DNA of 64,000 nucleotides. Origin: Streptomyces niger (GTDB taxonomy: Bacteria > Actinomycetota > Actinomycetes > Streptomycetales > Streptomycetaceae). The stretch covers positions 202,261 to 266,260 of the forward strand of contig NZ_JOFQ01000012.1 of the NCBI RefSeq assembly GCF_000718305.1, read 5' to 3'. Positions 58,772 through 64,000 of the stretch are shown here, in pieces. A program made the position numbers and the translations under genes. Every line of letters starts with the position of its first letter. Positions within the stretch are counted from its first letter, which is position 1. A model generated the notes under the pieces. The model searched no databases. It had not been told where the DNA came from and saw nothing but the letters and a program-made list of their open reading frames with translations.

Positions 58772-61700
58772 ATGACGGGACGCTGGGAGTTCTGGATCGA
58801 CCGGGGCGGGACCTTCACGGACGTCGTGGCGCGGCGGCCCGATGGGGGGCTGGTCACGCGGAAACTGCTGTCGCACCACCCCGAGCGGTACGACGACGCG
58901 GCCGTCGCGGGGATCCGGGAGGTACTGGGGCTCGCGCCCGGGGAGGCGGTGCCCGCCGAGCGGGTGGCCGTCGTGAAGATGGGCACCACCGTGGCCACCA
59001 ACGCCCTTCTGGAACGCAAGGGTGAGCCCACCGTACTCGTCACCACGCGCGGCTTCCGGGACGCGCTGCGCATCGCCTACCAGAACCGGCCCCGGCTGTT
59101 CGACCGGCACATCGTGCTGCCGGACGCGCTGTACGACCGGGTGATCGAGGTGCCGGAGCGCGTGGCCGCGCACGGGGAGACGGTCACGCCCTTGGATTCC
59201 GGAGCAGCCCGGGAGGCGCTGGCCGCCGCGTACGAAGCGGGCCTCCGCAGCGCCGCCGTCGTCCTGCTCCACGGGTACCGGCACCCGGCGCACGAGAAGG
59301 AGCTCGCCGCGCTGGCCACCGAGGCCGGGTTCACCCAGGTCAGTTGCTCGCACGAGGTGAGTCCGCTGATGAAGCTCGTGCCGCGCGGTGACACCACCGT
59401 GGTGGACGCCTACCTGTCGCCCATCCTGCGGCGCTACGTGGAGGAGGTCGCCGCACAACTTCCGGGCATCAGGCTGATGTTCATGCAGTCCAACGGAGGG
59501 CTGCGGAAGGCCGAGCACTTCAGGGGGAAGGACGCGGTGCTCTCCGGGCCGGCCGGCGGCGTCGTGGGCATGGTCCGCTCCGCCGCCGAGGCCGGGTACG
59601 ACAAGGTCATCGGGTTCGACATGGGCGGCACGTCCACCGATGTGTCGCACTACGCGGGCGAGTTCGAGCGGGTCCTCGGCAGCGAGGTCGCGGGCGTACG
59701 GATGCGCGCGCCCATGATGAACATCCACACGGTCGCGGCCGGCGGCGGCTCCGTACTGCACTTCGACGGGCGCCGCTACCGGGTGGGGCCCGACTCGGCG
59801 GGCGCCGTGCCGGGGCCCGCCTGCTACCGCCGCGGCGGCCCCCTCACGGTCACCGACGCGAACGTCATGCTCGGCCGCATCCAGCCCGCCCACTTCCCCG
59901 CGGTGTTCGGGCCGCACGGTGACCGGCCCCTGGACGCCGAAGAGGTGCGCGAGCGCTTCGCAGCCCTCGCCCGGGAGGCCGAGAAGGCGGTGGGCGACCG
60001 GCGCGGCCCGGAGGAGGTCGCCGCCGGCTTTCTGGAGATCGCCGTGCTCAACATGGCCAACGCGGTCAAGAAGATCTCCGTCCAGCGCGGCCACGACGTG
60101 ACCCGGTACGCGCTCACCAGCTTCGGCGGCGCGGGCGGCCAGCACGCCTGCGCGGTCGCCGACGCGCTCGGCATCGGCACGGTGATCGTGCCCCCGCTCG
60201 CGGGTGTGCTCTCCGCGTACGGCATCGGGGTCGCCGACGCCACCGCGATGCGCGAGCAGGCCATCGAGACCGAGCTGACGGCCGGCGCCATGGACCACAT
60301 CCGCGCGACCTGTGACGGGCTCGCCGAGCGGACCCGCGACGAACTGCTCGCCGACGGCGTGCCCGAGGACAGCATCACCACCCGGGCCCGCGTCGTCCTC
60401 CGGTACGCGGGCACCGACGCCGGCATTCCCGTACCGCTCGCCGGGGCGGACGGGATGGCCGCCGAGTTCGCCCGCGTCCACCGCACCCGCTACGCCTTCA
60501 CCATGGACAAGCCGCTGATCGCCGAGGCGGCCTCCGTGGAAGCGCTGGGCGCGGCGGGCGGCACCTCCCGCCACCGCAGCCTCGCGGCGGACCGGGAGGG
60601 CCCGCTGCGGCCGCTGGACACCGTCCGGATGTTCGTGGGCGGACGGTGGCGCGAGACCCGCCTGTACCGACGTACGGACCTGTGCCCGGGGGACACCGTG
60701 ACCGGACCGGCGATCGTCGCGGAGGACGACGCCACCACCGTCGTCGACCCGGGCTGGCAGGCGGCCGCGGGGGACCACGGTCATCTGCTGCTCTCCCGGG
60801 TCGAGTCGCGCCCGGAACGCACCGCCGTCGGCACCGCGGCCGACCCCGTGATGCTGGAGGTCTTCAACAGCCTCTTCATGGCCATCGCCGAGCAGATGGG
60901 GGTGCGCCTCGAACACACCGCACACTCCGTCAACATCAAGGAACGGCTCGACTTCTCCTGTGCGCTGTTCGACGCCGACGGCAACCTGATCGCCAACGCG
61001 CCCCACATCCCGGTCCACCTCGGCTCGATGGGCGAGTCCATCAAGGAGGTGCTGCGGCGGCGCGCTGACGACATGCGCCCCGGCGACGTGTATGCGATCA
61101 ACGACCCCTACCACGGTGGCACGCACCTCCCCGACGTCACGGTCGTCACACCCGTGTTCGACGAGCCGGGCGAAGAGCTGCTTTTCCTGGTGGCCTCCCG
61201 CGGCCACCACGCCGAGATCGGCGGCATCACGCCGGGCTCCATGCCGGCCTTCAGCCGCACGGTCCAGGAGGAGGGCGTGCTCTTCGACAACTGGCTCCTC
61301 GTGCGCGACGGCCGGCTGCGCGAAGAGGAGACGCGAAGGCTGCTCACCGAAGGGCCGTACCCCTCGCGCTCCCCGGACGCCAACATCGCCGACCTACGGG
61401 CGCAGATCGCCGCCAACGAGAAGGGCATCCGTGAACTGCACCGGATGATCGGGCAGTTCGGCCTCGACGTCGTGCGCGCCTACATGGGGCACGTACAGGA
61501 CAACGCCGAGGAATCGGTGCGCCGCATCATCGCCGGGCTCTCCGACGGCTCCTTCCGGTACGAGACCGACAGCGGAGCGGAGATCCGCGTCGCGCTGACC
61601 GTGGACCACGAGGAACGCGGCGCCGTGCTCGACTTCGCCGGCACCTCGCCACAGCAGCCGGGCAACGCCAACGCGCCGAGCTCGGTGGTGATGGCCGCCG

Positions 61701-62386
61701 TGCTGTACGTCTTCCGTACCCTGGTCGCCGACGACATCCCGCTCAACAGTGGCTGTCTCGAGCCCCTCCAGGTGCGCATCCCCGAAGGGTCGATGCTCGC
61801 GCCGGTCTTCCCTGCCGCCACCGTCGCCGGGAACGTGGAGACCTCCCAGGCGGTCACCGGCGCGCTCTACGGGGCGTTGGGCGTCCAGGCCGAGGGTGCC
61901 GGCACGATGAACAACGTCACCTTCGGGAACGACCGCGTGCAGTACTACGAGACGGTCGCCAGCGGCTCGGGAGCGGGCGACGGGTTCGACGGCGCCGACG
62001 CCGTGCAGACCCACATGACCAACTCCCGGCTCACCGACCCCGAAGTGCTGGAGTGGCGCTACCCGGTACGTGTCGAGGACTTCTCCGTCCGGGAGGGCAG
62101 TGGCGGCCGCGGACGATGGCACGGTGGCTGCGGTGTCACCCGCCGCCTCCGCTTCCTGGAGCCGATGACGGTGGCCCTGCTGACCGGGCACCGCAGGGTC
62201 CCGCCGTACGGCATGGCGGGCGGCGAGCCGGGCGCCCCGGGCGAGAACCTCGTGGCGCGCGCGGACGGCCGCACGGAGCGGCTGGCGGGCTGTGACGTGG
62301 CCGAGATGGCGGCCGGTGACGTGCTGGTGGTCCGTACGCCGGGCGGCGGCGGGTACGGGCCGCAGCACGGCGGTAAGAACTCCTGA
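58772..62386 (+). CDS. 5-oxoprolinase / hydantoinase (fused A and B domains)
   Basis: 1204 residues, the fused form of ATP-dependent 5-oxoprolinase. Domains in order: Hydant_A_N ([17 protein letters not shown]... [17 protein letters not shown]), Hydantoinase_A with the ASKHA nucleotide motifs ([15 protein letters not shown] and [14 protein letters not shown]) to about residue 690, and Hydantoinase_B from about 695 ([61 protein letters not shown]). It opens the lactam ring of 5-oxoproline to glutamate or a related hydantoin. CACAAT (58760-58765) lies 6 nt before the ATG at 58772, suggesting a leaderless transcript. The next gene is an FAD amine oxidase. Confidence 0.94.
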   Translation: MTGRWEFWIDRGGTFTDVVARRPDGGLVTRKLLSHHPERYDDAAVAGIREVLGLAPGEAVPAERVAVVKMGTTVATNALLERKGEPTVLVTTRGFRDALRIAYQNRPRLFDRHIVLPDALYDRVIEVPERVAAHGETVTPLDSGAAREALAAAYEAGLRSAAVVLLHGYRHPAHEKELAALATEAGFTQVSCSHEVSPLMKLVPRGDTTVVDAYLSPILRRYVEEVAAQLPGIRLMFMQSNGGLRKAEHFRGKDAVLSGPAGGVVGMVRSAAEAGYDKVIGFDMGGTSTDVSHYAGEFERVLGSEVAGVRMRAPMMNIHTVAAGGGSVLHFDGRRYRVGPDSAGAVPGPACYRRGGPLTVTDANVMLGRIQPAHFPAVFGPHGDRPLDAEEVRERFAALAREAEKAVGDRRGPEEVAAGFLEIAVLNMANAVKKISVQRGHDVTRYALTSFGGAGGQHACAVADALGIGTVIVPPLAGVLSAYGIGVADATAMREQAIETELTAGAMDHIRATCDGLAERTRDELLADGVPEDSITTRARVVLRYAGTDAGIPVPLAGADGMAAEFARVHRTRYAFTMDKPLIAEAASVEALGAAGGTSRHRSLAADREGPLRPLDTVRMFVGGRWRETRLYRRTDLCPGDTVTGPAIVAEDDATTVVDPGWQAAAGDHGHLLLSRVESRPERTAVGTAADPVMLEVFNSLFMAIAEQMGVRLEHTAHSVNIKERLDFSCALFDADGNLIANAPHIPVHLGSMGESIKEVLRRRADDMRPGDVYAINDPYHGGTHLPDVTVVTPVFDEPGEELLFLVASRGHHAEIGGITPGSMPAFSRTVQEEGVLFDNWLLVRDGRLREEETRRLLTEGPYPSRSPDANIADLRAQIAANEKGIRELHRMIGQFGLDVVRAYMGHVQDNAEESVRRIIAGLSDGSFRYETDSGAEIRVALTVDHEERGAVLDFAGTSPQQPGNANAPSSVVMAAVLYVFRTLVADDIPLNSGCLEPLQVRIPEGSMLAPVFPAATVAGNVETSQAVTGALYGALGVQAEGAGTMNNVTFGNDRVQYYETVASGSGAGDGFDGADAVQTHMTNSRLTDPEVLEWRYPVRVEDFSVREGSGGRGRWHGGCGVTRRLRFLEPMTVALLTGHRRVPPYGMAGGEPGAPGENLVARADGRTERLAGCDVAEMAAGDVLVVRTPGGGGYGPQHGGKNS

Positions 62387-62450
62387 GGTGCTGTGCCGCG
62401 GCATCCTGTGGGTGATCGACCGGCCCGGCCGCTGACCGACGGAGGCGACG

Positions 62451-63821
62451 ATGACGTGGAACGGCAACATCTCCTTCTGGTACCGCCAGACCGGCGTCCC
62501 CAGCCGGCGCGACCCCCTGACCGGCCCCGCAGAGGCCGATGTGTGCATCGTGGGCGCCGGCTTCACCGGTCTGTGGACCGCGTACTACCTCAAGAAGGCC
62601 GACCCGGGCCGGGACATCGTCGTACTGGAGCGGGAGTTCGCGGGCTACGGCGCCTCGGGGCGCAACGCCGGCTGGCTCAGCGCGAAGATCGCCGGCTCGC
62701 CCGCGACGTACGCCGAGAAGCGGGGGCGGCAGTCCGTCCTGGCGCTGCAACGCGCCATGAACGCCACGGTGGACGAGGTCATCGCGGTGGCCGGGGCCGA
62801 AGGGATCGACGCCGACGTGGTCAAGAGCGGCTACCTGAGCGTGGCCCACCGGCCCGCCCAGTTGCCGCGGCTGCGCGCCGCACACGAGAAGTCGCGGTAC
62901 TGGGGCAACGAGGACGAGGTGCTGCTCTCGGGGCGCGAGGTGCGCGACCGCATCGATGTCGCCGGCGCACTGGGCGGTGTGCACAACCCGCACTGCGCCC
63001 GTGTCCATCCGGCCAAGCTGGTCCAGGGACTCGCCCGGGCGGTCGCCGCCCTCGGAGTACGCATCCACGAGTCCACGCCCGTCACCCGCATCGCCCCGGG
63101 GCGCGCCGAGACGCCCTTCGGGGCGGTGCGGGCCCACCGCGTCCTGCGGGCCACCGAGGGCTTCACCACGGACCTCCACGGAGAGCGCCGCACGTGGCTG
63201 CCGATGAACTCCTCCATGGTCGTCACGGAGCCGCTCCCGGCCGCCGCATGGAAGGCCATCGGCTGGGACGGTCACGAACTGCTCAGCGACCTCACGCACG
63301 CCTACACGTACGCGCAGCGCACCGCCGACGGTCGGATCGCGATCGGTGGGCGCGGCGTTCCGTACCGCTTCGGGTCCCACGTGGACCAGGACGGGCGCAC
63401 CAGCCCGAAGACGGTACGGGCGCTGCGCGACACCCTGAACCGCCTGCTGCCCGCGACCGCCGGGGCGCGGATCGACCACGCCTGGTCCGGAGTGCTCGCC
63501 GTGCCGCGCGACTGGTGCGCGTCCGTCTCCTTCGACCGGGCCACGGGACTGGGCTGGGCGGGCGGCTACGTGGGCCACGGCGTCGCGGCCACCAATCTGG
63601 CCGGCCGCACCCTGCGCGACCTCGTACTGGAACGGGACACCGAGCTGACGCGGCTCCCGTGGACCGGGCACCGGACGCGGTCCTGGGAGCCGGAGCCGGC
63701 CCGCTGGCTCGGCGTGCACGGCATGTACGCCGCCTACCGGGCGGCGGACCGCAGCGAGGCCGTGCGCCGCACCACCACGGCCCCGATCGCGAAGCTCGCC
63801 GACCGCATCTCGGGACGCTGA
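62451..63821 (+). CDS. FAD-dependent amine oxidoreductase (DAO/PuuB-like)
   Basis: 456 residues, DAO fold. An N-terminal Rossmann motif (ADVCIVGAGFTGLWTAYYLKKADPGRDIVVLE) and the ASGRNAGWLSAKIAG loop bind FAD. The C-terminal GLGWAGGYVGHGVAATNLAGRTL completes the flavin site. The opening SFWYRQTGVPSRRDPLTG is seen in gamma-glutamylputrescine-oxidase-like enzymes. It lies 64 nt after the 5-oxoprolinase on the same strand, so they may share a pathway in which a gamma-glutamyl or cyclic amide compound is used as a nitrogen source. The substrate is inferred only. Confidence 0.9.
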   Translation: MTWNGNISFWYRQTGVPSRRDPLTGPAEADVCIVGAGFTGLWTAYYLKKADPGRDIVVLEREFAGYGASGRNAGWLSAKIAGSPATYAEKRGRQSVLALQRAMNATVDEVIAVAGAEGIDADVVKSGYLSVAHRPAQLPRLRAAHEKSRYWGNEDEVLLSGREVRDRIDVAGALGGVHNPHCARVHPAKLVQGLARAVAALGVRIHESTPVTRIAPGRAETPFGAVRAHRVLRATEGFTTDLHGERRTWLPMNSSMVVTEPLPAAAWKAIGWDGHELLSDLTHAYTYAQRTADGRIAIGGRGVPYRFGSHVDQDGRTSPKTVRALRDTLNRLLPATAGARIDHAWSGVLAVPRDWCASVSFDRATGLGWAGGYVGHGVAATNLAGRTLRDLVLERDTELTRLPWTGHRTRSWEPEPARWLGVHGMYAAYRAADRSEAVRRTTTAPIAKLADRISGR

Positions 63822-64000
63822 CACGCAGCCACTTCGAACGCCGCGGACAGCGCGGTGACACGCGGCCCCTCGGGGGCCACCGACCGCCGCCCCGAAAGGC
63901 AGTTACTGACCTTTCCGCTGCGTTGTCGGGAGTGACGTCGGCGGGTGTCCGCGGTATGCCGTTGCTATGCGGTATGCGCAAGGGGGAGGACTGAGGCCGC
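63822..64000. other. Upstream region of the next gene
   Basis: No gene seen. GGGGGAGGA (63982-63990) looks like a ribosome site and GGTATGC occurs twice (63952-63958 and 63971-63977), so a gene may begin just beyond the window edge. Confidence 0.3.

Noticed and set aside
58661..61210. An 849-codon minus-strand frame opposite 5-oxoprolinase
   Set aside because: Same GC artefact; the plus-strand product is unambiguous.

Overview
The window is chromosomal DNA from a high-GC actinomycete, almost certainly a Streptomyces. Codon third positions are nearly all G or C. The gene families are typical of the genus: a DUF397 protein, a SAV_915-family protein, an NsdA-like TPR regulator, a SpoIIE-type phosphatase, a large ATPase-LuxR (LAL) regulator, a terpene cyclase and a sugar ABC importer with no ATPase gene of its own. 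I see no rRNA, tRNA, CRISPR array, insertion sequence or prophage. It reads as accessory-rich chromosome, not a mobile island.

Layout. 1-3.7 kb: three same-strand membrane proteins (a partial one, an MFS carrier and a sodium:solute symporter) closed by a strong bidirectional terminator. 3.7-5.4 kb: a TetR repressor divergent from a thioredoxin-fold peroxidase, with matching 20-bp palindromes in front of each. 5.4-9.1 kb (minus): SAV_915 protein, diaminopimelate decarboxylase, a ribbon-helix-helix (RHH) regulator with a tandem operator array on its promoter, and a cytochrome P450. 9.4-13 kb: small conserved or secreted proteins and a deletion scar that removed the 5' ends of two divergent genes. 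13-16.6 kb: a Ca2+/H+ antiporter divergent from an acyl-CoA dehydrogenase preceded by a KstR-like site, then an MpaB-like protein. 16.6-20.5 kb: a soluble Ser/Thr kinase with a long TPR tail and a phytoene-desaturase-like oxidoreductase.

20.6-33.6 kb is the metabolic core. It holds a nitronate-monooxygenase-like protein, three acyl-CoA ligases, an enoyl-CoA hydratase, a double DUF35 protein and two lipid-transfer/thiolase-like proteins. The order fadD19-like (minus) / echA19-like - DUF35 - ltp - ltp (plus) resembles the Mycobacterium tuberculosis cholesterol side-chain locus as I remember it (Rv3515c to Rv3523). Two identical-format palindromes (CTGAC-N5-GTCAG) lie before the two operons, suggesting one regulon for side-chain or branched acyl-CoA breakdown. 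A VOC protein, an alpha/beta hydrolase and a secreted chorismate mutase sit inside this stretch.

33.7-39.1 kb: a DUF397 protein; a terpene synthase apparently co-transcribed with a leucine-rich-repeat protein; and, divergent from them, a LAL regulator cut in two by one in-frame amber codon. 39.7-47.2 kb: a LacI repressor, its probable operators, and an ABC/alpha-glucosidase/aldo-keto reductase operon for an oligosaccharide, probably an alpha-glucoside. 47.2-54.2 kb: a secreted peptidoglycan amidase, an APH-fold kinase, an NsdA-like regulator and a PAS-SpoIIE phosphatase. 54.4-63.8 kb: a HEAT-repeat protein, two overlapping glycosyltransferases, a fused 5-oxoprolinase and an FAD-dependent amine oxidase.

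Several genes have a -10 hexamer exactly 6 nt before the start codon, the signature of leaderless transcription, so transcription starts can be predicted at base level. All functions are inferred from motifs and remembered family features; no search was run.
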